Shown here one piece after another: positions 16,196 to 22,588 of a stretch of 64,000 nt of DNA. The stretch spans positions 4,402,001 through 4,466,000 of the forward strand of contig CP063166.1 in the NCBI GenBank assembly GCA_016806145.1, read 5' to 3'. The position numbers and the translations under genes were made by a program. This stretch comes from Variovorax paradoxus (GTDB lineage Bacteria > Pseudomonadota > Gammaproteobacteria > Burkholderiales > Burkholderiaceae_C). How positions within the stretch are numbered: position 1 is the first letter of the stretch; each line of letters opens with the position of its first letter. Under the pieces are notes generated by a model. The model worked only from the letters and a program-made list of their open reading frames with translations. It was not told where the DNA came from and did not search any database.

Positions 16196-16502
16196 CCTCC
16201 TTGATCACGCAGATCTGTTCGCGCCCGTGCTCGTCAGTGAATCGATACAGAAGGCCCTTCTCGGCGGCGGCCTGGAGGGAAGCAATTTCATCGCGACTCA
16301 TCCAACCAGCCTGCGCCGCTGAGGAATACGCCGCGACGCGCTGGATGGCGTTGGCGGGCGCGGAAAACGCGTCGACCATGCCGTCGAATGCTTCCGCGCT
16401 TGCACGCGCCGAATTCAGATCGTGGCGGCTGATCAATGACGGCGCGGACCTGACGCTGCCGTACAGGGGCGGCACGGGAACGCCATGGCCGCGGCCGTTC
16501 AT
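15891..16502 (-). CDS. Early protein with doubtful C-terminal half
   Basis: A 203-codon frame. Its first about 100 residues (down to near 16,195) look genuine: MNGRGHGVPVPPLYGSVR, then FDGMVDAFSAPANAIQRV and EKGLLYRFTDEHGREQICVIKEA, with GC-rich third positions. The second half is Ser/Arg/Ala-rich and loses codon bias exactly where the rightward gene 15827-16195 overlaps it. Either the gene ends with a meaningless convergent tail, or a frameshift moved the true C-terminus to another leftward frame (15941-16165). Confidence 0.4.
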   Translation of the reverse strand: MNGRGHGVPVPPLYGSVRSAPSLISRHDLNSARASAEAFDGMVDAFSAPANAIQRVAAYSSAAQAGWMSRDEIASLQAAAEKGLLYRFTDEHGREQICVIKEATAPSASAAQFVRRQSNRRSATSAKSPESESRASQSCCGEASARCSHRAAQQSPLSGRARLEFPARALAAGRRALAALFGRVAVLALRSARRIAPRSESRS

Positions 16503-16545
16503 CGAATGGCACTGCCTCATGCGAAGGTGGCTAGTGCTGCGCATG

Positions 16546-16833
16546 TCAGGCTGCCTTTGCTTCGGCGATTGGCGCAGCGACGTCATACAGGGGGCGGCCA
16601 TCGGCATGCGGCCAGGATTCGTCCTTCACCCGGATCCAGTGATGCGAGGCCAACGTCTCCTCGACGGTCACCCGACCCTGCGAGTTGCGTTCGAACTGTG
16701 CGGCAAGTTCCGCCGTCGCCTTGCGAAAGCCGTAGGCGATGTTTTGGATGTGCCCCCGCGTGGTTCCGCAGTTGGCGGCGAAGACTTCCCGCTCCGCCGG
16801 TTCGAGGCCAAAGAAGTACGGTTTGATGTCCAT
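16546..16833 (-). CDS. Cro-like repressor, YdaS-type helix-turn-helix
   Basis: A 95-residue DNA-binding protein. Residues 10-50 (EPAEREVFAANCGTTRGHIQNIAYGFRKATAELA) match the YdaS/Cro-type helix-turn-helix. It is divergent from the CI-like gene and separated from it by 71 bp containing two operators. Its ATG lies six bases after the -10 box, so the transcript should be leaderless. Expected role: shutting off the repressor gene and both early promoters during lytic growth. Confidence 0.8.
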   Translation of the reverse strand: MDIKPYFFGLEPAEREVFAANCGTTRGHIQNIAYGFRKATAELAAQFERNSQGRVTVEETLASHHWIRVKDESWPHADGRPLYDVAAPIAEAKAA

Positions 16834-16839
16834 GCATTC

Positions 16840-16868
16840 ATTACATCATTCGGTGTTCTACAAGTCAA
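16840..16868 (-). promoter_or_regulatory. Early-right promoter (cro direction), leaderless
   Basis: On the minus strand TTGACT, a 17-bp spacer and TGTAAT, then GAATGC and the cro ATG at 16833. Expected transcription start coincides with the start codon. Operators cover both the -35 edge and the -10 box, so bound repressor should block it. Confidence 0.8.
16843..16856. promoter_or_regulatory. Operator site overlapping the early-right -10 box
   Basis: ACATCATTCGGTGT: the conserved ACATCA half-site (TGATGT on the other strand) is paired with the variant ACACCG half-site. Its centre is 25 bp from the second operator. The same half-sites recur at 19209-19247. Confidence 0.7.
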
Positions 16869-16881
16869 CATCGTTTGATGT
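16868..16881. promoter_or_regulatory. Operator site at the early-right -35 box
   Basis: ACATCGTTTGATGT, a near-perfect palindrome with the conserved TGATGT half. It touches the -35 hexamer of the cro promoter. A weaker look-alike, ACACCGCTTGGTGA, follows at 16882-16895. Confidence 0.7.
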
Positions 16882-16904
16882 ACACCGCTTGGTGAAATGC
16901 CCCC

Positions 16905-17567
16905 ATGGCTGCGAAACCTGACCCTCTCTCAGAGACTCGCCGCGAAGCACTCCGGGAGTACTGCCGTCGAAAAGGCTGGCTCAACGACAACGGAAGCTGG
17001 GCGGTGACCGCCATTAGTAAGGCGATCGGCAAACCCACAAACAAGGTCAGCGACCTCCTAAATGGCAAGGGGTCGTTCGGCGCCGCGATCGCTCGCGACA
17101 TTGAATCTGCTGTATATGACCTGGATGCCTTTGAGCTGGACGGTGCCGAGTCTCAGTTCGTGTCAGTGCGGCGCGTCGACGTGAAGTTTTCGAATGGGCA
17201 TGGCCAGGTCGTTTACTACGAAGACGAGCGCCCTCCTTTGTCGTTCAGGGCAGACTTCCTGCGCAAGCTAGGCATCCCCAGCGGAAAGGCCTTGGTGGTA
17301 GACGCGGACGGAGTCAGCAACGAACCGAAGATCTGGGACGGCTCGGTGGTGCTGGTCAACAGTGCCGACACCACAACGCTAAACAACCACTTCTATGCGT
17401 TTCGCGTGGATGGCGAGCTCCTGATAAAGCGACTTACCCGCCTGGACGGAATCGGGATCCTCGCAACTGCAGAAAACTCGGATTTCGCACCCAAGAACGT
17501 CGTGTACCGGGACCCTTCGGACTTCGAGATCATCGGCCGTGCGGTTTGGACCGGCAACATGCTTTAA
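16905..17567 (+). CDS. CI-like prophage repressor, S24 peptidase fold
   Basis: A 220-residue repressor. The helix-turn-helix lies at about 33-57 (AVTAISKAIGKPTNKVSDLLNG) and the LexA/S24 domain from about 115. Candidate catalytic Ser138 (DGVSNEP) and Lys175 (ELLIKRL) are kept. Odd: the usual G-[DE]-S-M-x-P box reads G-V-S-N-E-P, and the usual Ala-Gly cleavage site in the hinge is Asn97-Gly98 (KFSNGHG). Self-cleavage after DNA damage may therefore be altered. No strong promoter of its own is visible. Confidence 0.88.
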   Translation: MAAKPDPLSETRREALREYCRRKGWLNDNGSWAVTAISKAIGKPTNKVSDLLNGKGSFGAAIARDIESAVYDLDAFELDGAESQFVSVRRVDVKFSNGHGQVVYYEDERPPLSFRADFLRKLGIPSGKALVVDADGVSNEPKIWDGSVVLVNSADTTTLNNHFYAFRVDGELLIKRLTRLDGIGILATAENSDFAPKNVVYRDPSDFEIIGRAVWTGNML

Positions 17568-17576
17568 GGAGGTGCG

Positions 17577-17927
17577 ATGCGCCATCTAGTGCTCGCAGGA
17601 ATCGCTTTTTTTCAGGTGGGCCACGCGCTTGCAGCTCAGACCACCTTGCGCTGCACCGTCAAAGACTTGAAGGACGGCGTTCAATCCGAGACGTGGGTCG
17701 TGATCGACCCCGAAGCAAACTACATGCGAGTCAATGGAGTTGCTCGCCCGCTGGTCATGTCTAACGAGCGCTACTCGAGCAGCCAGCAAATCGGGTCCTT
17801 TACGCAAACAACAGTCATCGACCGCAACTCTGGGGAGATCACTGTTTCGAGTCTCTACCAAGGAGAGGTGGTGCTCCCCGGTCGGGGTAGCTGCGAGAAG
17901 GCTACGCCGCCCACACCCAAATTCTGA
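17577..17927 (+). CDS. Small secreted protein downstream of the repressor
   Basis: A 116-residue protein with a Sec signal peptide (MRHLVLAGIAFFQVGHALAA, cleavage after Ala-Leu-Ala-Ala). The mature part is beta-rich with two Cys residues (LRCTVK near the start, GSCEKA near the end) that could form a disulphide. AAGGAGGTGCG precedes the ATG, ten bases after the cI stop, so it is probably expressed in the lysogen. No family recognised. A periplasmic exclusion factor is possible but unproven. Confidence 0.7.
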   Translation: MRHLVLAGIAFFQVGHALAAQTTLRCTVKDLKDGVQSETWVVIDPEANYMRVNGVARPLVMSNERYSSSQQIGSFTQTTVIDRNSGEITVSSLYQGEVVLPGRGSCEKATPPTPKF

Positions 17928-17946
17928 TCTCACAGCAAAGCGATCA

Positions 17947-17973
17947 CATGCGGCACATCTGTCGTGCCGCATG
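17947..17973. repeat. Perfect inverted repeat between two rex-position genes
   Basis: Arms CATGCGGCAC and GTGCCGCATG, ten bases each and perfectly matched, with a seven-base loop. There is no T-run on either side, so an ordinary terminator is unlikely. An RNA processing signal or a protein-binding site are alternatives. Confidence 0.6.
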
Positions 17974-17999
17974 ACCAAACGAAGCCGAGGAGGTGATAG

Positions 18000-18374
18000 A
18001 TGCACGTAGCATTTGCAGATCAGCCTGATCCCAGCGAAAGCTGGGAGGATCGATGGGGAACCCCGGAAAAAGGGCTGGTCACTTCCTGGCTGCGCGGTAT
18101 TGAAATGCGGCACGCGGACAACCCAGCAGCTGACGCGGCTGCGGCTGGGGAGTTGCCAGTTCTTCCATGGGTCGGGGGCTGCGCTAAGCGCCTGAAGAAC
18201 ATTTACAAGCTCGGATCGCTGAACTATTTGGCAATGTGGCAGGGGCTGCGGCATCAAGATCTGAGCATCGACTTGGAGCTAGGCGCGACCCTTGAATGCA
18301 GCAGAACGGGGATGATCGTGACCTTCACTGGCGATTCGTCCAAGCTGTTTTCTGCGGCGTCCGAGGAGGGCTAA
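18000..18374 (+). CDS. Unknown protein in the rex position
   Basis: A 124-residue protein (MHVAFADQPDPSESWEDRWG) with GGLVTSWLRGIEMRH-like and CAKRLKNIYKLGSLNYLAMWQGLRH segments and a beta-rich end. It has no signal peptide and no membrane segment. GAGGAGGTGATAG precedes the ATG. It lies three bases before the BRCT gene, so the two are probably made together. No family recognised. Confidence 0.65.
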   Translation: MHVAFADQPDPSESWEDRWGTPEKGLVTSWLRGIEMRHADNPAADAAAAGELPVLPWVGGCAKRLKNIYKLGSLNYLAMWQGLRHQDLSIDLELGATLECSRTGMIVTFTGDSSKLFSAASEEG

Positions 18375-18377
18375 ACA

Positions 18378-19001
18378 ATGTCCAACATCTACGCCCGACA
18401 AGCCGCAGCGTTTCGAAACGAGATGCGCACTTCCTGCGCTGCACTCGTAGGCATCGTGCAGGGAATTCTGGCCGACGGCGCCATCAACGATCAAGAGATC
18501 ATGTTCCTGCGAACGTGGCTTCGCGAATCGGAAAGCGTCTCTCTGACCTGGCCCGGCTCGGTGATCTACGGGCAGATCGAACACGCACTGGCCGATGGCC
18601 ACATCAGCTTTGAGGAACGCAGCCATCTGCAAGAAACGCTCACGCAATTGCTCGGCGGTCGACTGGACGAGGTTGCTGGGTCTTCACATGTCACAGAGCT
18701 TCCGATTGATCGTCCTGAAGTGATCGAATTCAAAGAAAAAGCGTTCTGCTTCACCGGAGACTTCGTGTTCGGCCCTCGGAGTTCGTGCGAGGTGGCGGTG
18801 CTCAGTCGGGGCGGCAACATCGCCAACGTCAGCAAAAAGCTTCACTATCTTGTCGTCGGCGGCATGGGCAGCCCCGAATGGAAACATGGAAGCTTCGGCA
18901 CCAAGATCGAGAAAGCCATACTGCACAAGCAAGCGGGCATCCCATTGTTGATCGTGCACGAGGACACTTGGGCTTCGTCAATGGTAGTGAAGGCGGCATA
19001 G
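18378..19001 (+). CDS. TerB-like plus BRCT domain protein
   Basis: A 207-residue protein. Residues 20-100 (GIVQGILADGAINDQEIMFLRTWL, then ALADGHISFEERSHLQETL) have the duplicated D-G-x-I-x-x-x-E pattern of TerB-like helical domains. Residues 117-200 form a BRCT domain (KAFCFTGDFVFG, SRGGNIANVSKKLHYLVVG, KIEKAILHKQAGIPLLIVHEDTW), close to those of DNA ligases. BRCT domains bind DNA breaks or partner proteins. No catalytic domain is attached. Its place after cI suggests lysogenic expression. Confidence 0.75.
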   Translation: MSNIYARQAAAFRNEMRTSCAALVGIVQGILADGAINDQEIMFLRTWLRESESVSLTWPGSVIYGQIEHALADGHISFEERSHLQETLTQLLGGRLDEVAGSSHVTELPIDRPEVIEFKEKAFCFTGDFVFGPRSSCEVAVLSRGGNIANVSKKLHYLVVGGMGSPEWKHGSFGTKIEKAILHKQAGIPLLIVHEDTWASSMVVKAA

Positions 19002-19208
19002 GCCGCGCAGGTCCTTTTGCGGCTGTTCGCCGCCCCCTGGCTTTCCAGGACGTCGCGCAGCACTGCCCCGGGGGTTGGGCAACCTCGGAACGCCGGCGCC
19101 TTGTTGCGCGCGTCCAATCGCCCTCCGGCAGCCTTGAGCGCCACCGCGGTAGCACCCTTGTTGCCGGATTCTTACTGACTGCGGAGTCATAAAACACAGT
19201 TCGAACAT
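19002..19208. other. Stretch without a convincing gene
   Basis: About 200 bp between the BRCT gene and the second early promoter. It has a short GCGGC-TGTTC-GCCGC hairpin near 19019-19033 without a T-run. A leftward frame here reads through the end of the BRCT gene and is not convincing as a protein. Nothing else identified. Confidence 0.5.
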
Positions 19209-19222
19209 ACATCATTTGATGT
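19209..19222. promoter_or_regulatory. Operator site at the early-left -35 box
   Basis: ACATCATTTGATGT, with perfect ACATCA/TGATGT arms around TT. It is the best palindrome of the four operators and abuts the -35 hexamer. Confidence 0.75.
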
Positions 19223-19250
19223 TGACATCAACAACACCGTTTGATGTAAT
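19222..19250 (+). promoter_or_regulatory. Early-left promoter
   Basis: TTGACA (perfect -35), a 17-bp spacer, TGTAAT (five of six), then AACTCC and an ATG at 19257. The geometry is identical to the cro promoter. Expected transcription start is at or next to that ATG. Confidence 0.85.
19234..19247. promoter_or_regulatory. Operator site overlapping the early-left -10 box
   Basis: ACACCGTTTGATGT: the variant ACACCG arm with the conserved TGATGT arm. Its centre is 25 bp from the site at 19209, the same spacing as at the cro promoter. Confidence 0.75.
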
Positions 19251-19295
19251 AACTCCATGCGCTGCACACCGCGGCGGTTACATGGAGATGGGCAC

Positions 19296-20249
19296 ATGGC
19301 ATCCAAGAAGAAGGGCTCGACGGCTGAGCAAGAAGCTCCAGCGCAGACCATCACCTCGTTCAAGGGCTTCGGCCCCGACTGGAAGTGCCGCGACTTCCAG
19401 TACGAGATGGGCAAGACGTTCGAGCACAAGGGCGATGCCGTCGCCTGCCAATCGGGCTTCCATGCTTGCGAGTACCCGCTCGATGTCTTCGCCTACTACG
19501 CTCCGGCCGGAAACAAGTTCGCCGTTGTCGAGCAGTCCGGCACGCTGAGCCGCCACAGCGACGACAGCAAAGTCGCCAGCTCCAAGATCTCGCTCAAGGT
19601 CGAGATCGGCTTCTTCGACATCGTGAAGGCGGCGATCGAGTACACGACCAGCCGCTGCAAGCCCATCGATCCCGCTTCGCCGGCCTTCTCAGACGTGGAG
19701 TACGGCGCGGCCAGCAGCACGGGCAACCAGGGCGCGGCCAGCAGCACGGGCAACCGCGGCGCGGCCAGCAGCACGGGCAACCGCGGCGCGGCCAGCAGCA
19801 CGGGCAACCGCGGCGCGGCCAGCAGCACGGGCTACCAGGGCGCGGCCAGCAGCACGGGCGAGTACGGCGCGGCCAGCAGCACGGGCAACCGCGGCGCGGC
19901 CAGCAGCACGGGCTACCAGGGCGCGGCCAGCAGCACGGGCAACCAGGGCGCGGCCAGCAGCACGGGCTACCGCGGCGCGGCCAGCAGCACGGGCGAGTAC
20001 GGCGCGGCCAGCAGCACGGGCGAGTACGGCGCGGCCAGCAGCACGGGCGAGTACGGCGCGGCCATGGCCAGCGGCTATGCGGGCCGCGTGAAAGGCGCCG
20101 AGGGCAATGCGCTCTTCCTCGTCTTCCGCGACGACGATTTCAAGATCATCCACGCCAAGGCGGCCATCGTCGGCCAGGACGGCATCAAGCCGGACACTTG
20201 GTACTCGCTCGACGCGCAAGGCGCCTTCGTCGAAGCCGAGGTGGAGTGA
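19296..20249 (+). CDS. DUF7666-like early protein with nine-residue repeats
   Basis: First gene of the early-left operon, 317 residues. The N-terminal domain (ITSFKGFGPDWKCRDFQYEMGKTFEHKG, CQSGFHACEYPLDVFAYYAP) matches a phage family of unknown function. Residues 137-262 are 13 copies of GAASSTG plus two variable residues, then one degenerate copy. The end (GRVKGAEGNALFLVF, IIHAKAAIVGQDGIKPDTWYSL) is a second conserved unit. ATG 19296 has GGAG upstream; ATG 19257 in frame, at the predicted transcript 5' end, would add 13 residues by leaderless translation. Confidence 0.75.
   Translation: MASKKKGSTAEQEAPAQTITSFKGFGPDWKCRDFQYEMGKTFEHKGDAVACQSGFHACEYPLDVFAYYAPAGNKFAVVEQSGTLSRHSDDSKVASSKISLKVEIGFFDIVKAAIEYTTSRCKPIDPASPAFSDVEYGAASSTGNQGAASSTGNRGAASSTGNRGAASSTGNRGAASSTGYQGAASSTGEYGAASSTGNRGAASSTGYQGAASSTGNQGAASSTGYRGAASSTGEYGAASSTGEYGAASSTGEYGAAMASGYAGRVKGAEGNALFLVFRDDDFKIIHAKAAIVGQDGIKPDTWYSLDAQGAFVEAEVE
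19704..20081 (+). repeat. 27-bp tandem repeat, 13 full copies plus one degenerate
   Basis: Each 27-bp unit keeps 21 bases (GGCGCGGCCAGCAGCACGGGC) unchanged in all 13 copies and varies only in the last two codons (AAC CAG, AAC CGC, TAC CAG, TAC CGC or GAG TAC). The near identity at DNA level points to recent expansion or ongoing recombination. Confidence 0.9.
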
Positions 20250-20500
20250 TGTACGGCGCACCGAACCTCGCCACCGCGCGGCCGGGCCGCGTGCGCGCCC
20301 GCGCCGACGGCCTGCGCAGCTACCTGTGCATCTACCACCCGCTTGATCGTGACGGCTTGCCCGTCTCCAACGAGAGCAACCATCTGCCCAGCGTGCGCGT
20401 GCGCGCTCGCAGCAACGAAGAGGCCCACCGCAAGGCCTACAAGCAGACCGGGAACTGCCCCATCGCCGAAGTGCAGCGCCTCGAGGAGTGCGCATCGTGA
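20249..20500 (+). CDS. Small phage protein of unknown function
   Basis: An 83-residue basic protein (MYGAPNLATARPGRVRARAD) with YLCIYHPLDRDGLPVSN and a helical end that includes SNEEAHRKAYKQTG. Its ATG overlaps the stop of the repeat protein by one base. Function unknown. Confidence 0.55.
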   Translation: MYGAPNLATARPGRVRARADGLRSYLCIYHPLDRDGLPVSNESNHLPSVRVRARSNEEAHRKAYKQTGNCPIAEVQRLEECAS

Positions 20501-20703
20501 GCGCGGCGCAGCAGACTCCGGCTCGCGCCGATGGCCACAGCTACCTGTGGGGCCAGATCTTTTTCACTGAGCCGCTCGGCCAGTGGCTCTGCGTCGCCGG
20601 GCACTCGTGCCGCTGGTCGATCGCCCGCTCGGATGTCGGCGTGATGGGCCGCGTTCAGAGACGCCGTGCCAGCCCCCAGCTTCACGCCTGGAGGTCCGCA
20701 TGA
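20497..20703 (+). CDS. Small phage protein of unknown function
   Basis: A 68-residue protein. GTG 20497 is preferred because GAGGAG lies eight bases upstream and GTGA overlaps the previous stop. Contains YLWGQIFFTEPLGQWLCVAGH. No family recognised. Confidence 0.5.
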   Translation: MSAAQQTPARADGHSYLWGQIFFTEPLGQWLCVAGHSCRWSIARSDVGVMGRVQRRRASPQLHAWRSA

Positions 20704-20861
20704 GCGCCGCGCACACGCCGGGGTTGGAGCCAGAAGACGCGCTTGTGATCGCGTGGGCCGATTTCTGGCGTGCTCGCCACAGTCTGGAACGCGACGACGC
20801 TGTGCGACGTATCAACGCCGCACGCGCCGCCATTGCCAAGGCCACCGGGAGCGCGGCATGA
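20700..20861 (+). CDS. Very small helical phage protein
   Basis: A 53-residue protein (MSAAHTPGLEPEDALVIAWA) that is helical throughout. GGAGGTCCGC precedes the ATG, and both ends overlap neighbours by four bases. Function unknown. Confidence 0.5.
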   Translation: MSAAHTPGLEPEDALVIAWADFWRARHSLERDDAVRRINAARAAIAKATGSAA

Positions 20862-21166
20862 GTGTTCATTTCACTCGCGGCCCTTGGCGTCTGGCAAAGC
20901 TAACCGGCGACTATGGCGTCTACGCCAAGCTTGGTTGCGATGCGCGCGAATCTCGCATCGCAACACTTCCAAGCATTGCGTATCCGATTCGAGCCAAGGA
21001 GTACGCGGCCAACGCGCGTGCGATAGCAGCACTGCCTGAAATCATCAGCGCCGCGCAGAGCGCTGTTCATTCGCTTGCGCTCGTTACGCCGTCTGCTTTC
21101 TATGCCGGCAGCGCTCTGGACCAATTGACCAGAGCGCTATCGAAGCTCGAAGAGGCGTCGGACTAA
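20858..21166 (+). CDS. Phage protein of unknown function
   Basis: A 102-residue protein (MSVHFTRGPWRLAKLTGDYG) with a conserved-looking EYAANARAIAALPEIISAAQ segment, common in small phage early proteins that are all of unknown role. It overlaps the previous gene by four bases. Confidence 0.55.
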   Translation: MSVHFTRGPWRLAKLTGDYGVYAKLGCDARESRIATLPSIAYPIRAKEYAANARAIAALPEIISAAQSAVHSLALVTPSAFYAGSALDQLTRALSKLEEASD

Positions 21167-21439
21167 ATGGCTTTCCTCTTCCGCTGCCCCGAGTGCCGCA
21201 CGCGGCGGCGCAGCCACGGCCTCTTCACCCAGCACCTGCGCGAGACCGGGCACCGCCTCTGCCGCTGCGGCGGCTACCACTTCGAGCACCGCCCGGGCTC
21301 GCCCTACTGCGAGCGCAATCCCATGAGCGCCGCCCTCCTCGCATCGCGCTCCGGCGCATCCGACGAAGAGGTCTTCGAGATCGCGCTCGAGATCTCCCTC
21401 TCCACCACCGCGCGCACCGCGAGTGCGTGCCCGTTCTGA
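21167..21439 (+). CDS. Small zinc-finger-like protein
   Basis: A 90-residue protein. FRCPECRTRRRSHGLFTQHLRETGH looks like a Cys2-His2-type finger, and CRCGGYHFEHRPGSPYCERN adds three more Cys. It starts at the base after the previous stop. Probably nucleic-acid binding; inferred from Cys/His spacing only. Confidence 0.6.
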   Translation: MAFLFRCPECRTRRRSHGLFTQHLRETGHRLCRCGGYHFEHRPGSPYCERNPMSAALLASRSGASDEEVFEIALEISLSTTARTASACPF

Positions 21440-21450
21440 AAGGCCGCCAC

Positions 21451-21804
21451 ATGGACCAAGGCTTCTCCCTCGCATCCGTTGCCACCTCCTCGGCGCGGAC
21501 TCTCGATGTCGACACCGTGCGCCAAGCGTGGCTCGATGCCGGCCGGCCCGGGCTGTTCAGTGCGTTCAGCCGCAGCTTCCTGGCGAAGCACGAGGCCATG
21601 GCCGCCGAGGCGCCGCGGATCGAGTTGTGGATCCGTCGCAAGGGCACGCGCCGGCAGGCCTACTGGCGCGTCTTCGGCAGCGGCGCGACCTTCGAATGGG
21701 TCGAGATCACCAAGGCCGACCGCGCCGAGCGCGAGGGCCGCATCACCGTCGGCCCGCTCGTCGACGCCGCCGTCGTCATGTACGAAGAGCCGGTGACGCA
21801 ATGA
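21451..21804 (+). CDS. Phage protein of unknown function
   Basis: A 117-residue protein (MDQGFSLASVATSSARTLDV). The middle has RIELWIRRKGTRRQAYWRVFGSG, a positively charged beta-hairpin-like part that could bind nucleic acid. It overlaps the next start by four bases. Function unknown. Confidence 0.55.
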   Translation: MDQGFSLASVATSSARTLDVDTVRQAWLDAGRPGLFSAFSRSFLAKHEAMAAEAPRIELWIRRKGTRRQAYWRVFGSGATFEWVEITKADRAEREGRITVGPLVDAAVVMYEEPVTQ

Positions 21805-21917
21805 AGACGCGCCGCCAGATCCTCCGCGGCACGCGCATGCGCCTCGTGCGTGATGCCCTGCTCGTCCCCTTCTTCCTCCTCGCCCTCGCGGCCCGCGCCT
21901 TCTGGCGCTGGGCGTGA
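21801..21917 (+). CDS. 38-residue membrane protein
   Basis: A very short frame (MKTRRQILRGTRMRLVRDAL) with a basic start and one membrane segment, LLVPFFLLALAARAFWRWA. The start overlaps the previous stop (ATGA). Too short for a family call; coupling and composition suggest it is translated. Confidence 0.45.
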   Translation: MKTRRQILRGTRMRLVRDALLVPFFLLALAARAFWRWA

Positions 21918-21943
21918 GCACACCCACGTCTCGGAGAACCTTC

Positions 21944-22588
21944 ATGGAATGGATGCTGCTGGCCTCGGGCCGCGACTACTACTTCGACGGCCACATGGAG
22001 CGGCCCATCGACATCGAAGACATCGCCCACCATCTGGCGATGATCAATCGCTTCGGCGGCGCAACGTTGCGACCGTACAGCGATGCAGAGCACTCGCTAC
22101 TCTGCAGCGAGATCGCCCAGCGCGAGGGCGCAGCGCCGATCCTGCAGTGGCTTGCGCTGATGCATGACGCGCACGAGTTCGTGACCGGCGACATGTCCAG
22201 CCCGATCAAGCGCGTGATCAACAAGATCAGTGACTGCGCGGGCGGCGTGCGGGCCTGGCGCATCTTCGAGTCCCAGCACGAACAAGAGATGCACAGGCAT
22301 TTCCGCGTCGTCGGCTACTTCAAGAGCTACGCACGGGATATCCATCGCATCGATGGCGTGGCCCTCGCCACCGAGCGCCGGGACCTGACGAAATTCAACC
22401 CGGCAACCAACGCGCCGTGGCCCGTCCTGCGCGACCTCGAGCGCGACGCGGTTCTTCCCGTCGACTGGGTGAGCCTGAACTCGGTCGAGCGCGAGGCGAT
22501 GACCTGGCGCCAGTGGAAGGCAGCTTTCCTCGCCCGCCACAACGAGCTGGCTGCCCAACTGCCCATCAAAGTCGAGCAGGCGCACTGA
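21944..22588 (+). CDS. HD-domain phosphohydrolase, YfbR-like
   Basis: A 214-residue metal-dependent phosphohydrolase. DAEHSLLCSEIA supplies the first His and LMHDAHEFVTGDMSSPIKR the HD pair, as in 5'-deoxynucleotidases of the YfbR type. Phage enzymes of this kind act on deoxynucleotides and change the nucleotide pool. The start ATG 21944 is chosen for GGAGA six bases upstream; a GTG at 21914 would add ten residues. The substrate cannot be read from the sequence. Confidence 0.75.
   Translation: MEWMLLASGRDYYFDGHMERPIDIEDIAHHLAMINRFGGATLRPYSDAEHSLLCSEIAQREGAAPILQWLALMHDAHEFVTGDMSSPIKRVINKISDCAGGVRAWRIFESQHEQEMHRHFRVVGYFKSYARDIHRIDGVALATERRDLTKFNPATNAPWPVLRDLERDAVLPVDWVSLNSVEREAMTWRQWKAAFLARHNELAAQLPIKVEQAH

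Noticed and set aside
18845..19144. A 99-codon minus-strand frame ending over the BRCT gene
   Set aside because: The part outside the BRCT gene (AANSRKRTCAAYAAFTT) looks faintly like short prophage sequences I have seen, but there is no ribosome binding site and the rest is antisense to a clear BRCT domain. I could not support a gene or a named RNA.
19689..20495. A minus-strand frame with repeated ARAAGRA units
   Set aside because: It is the complement of the 27-bp repeat array in the DUF7666-like gene, not an independent repeat protein.
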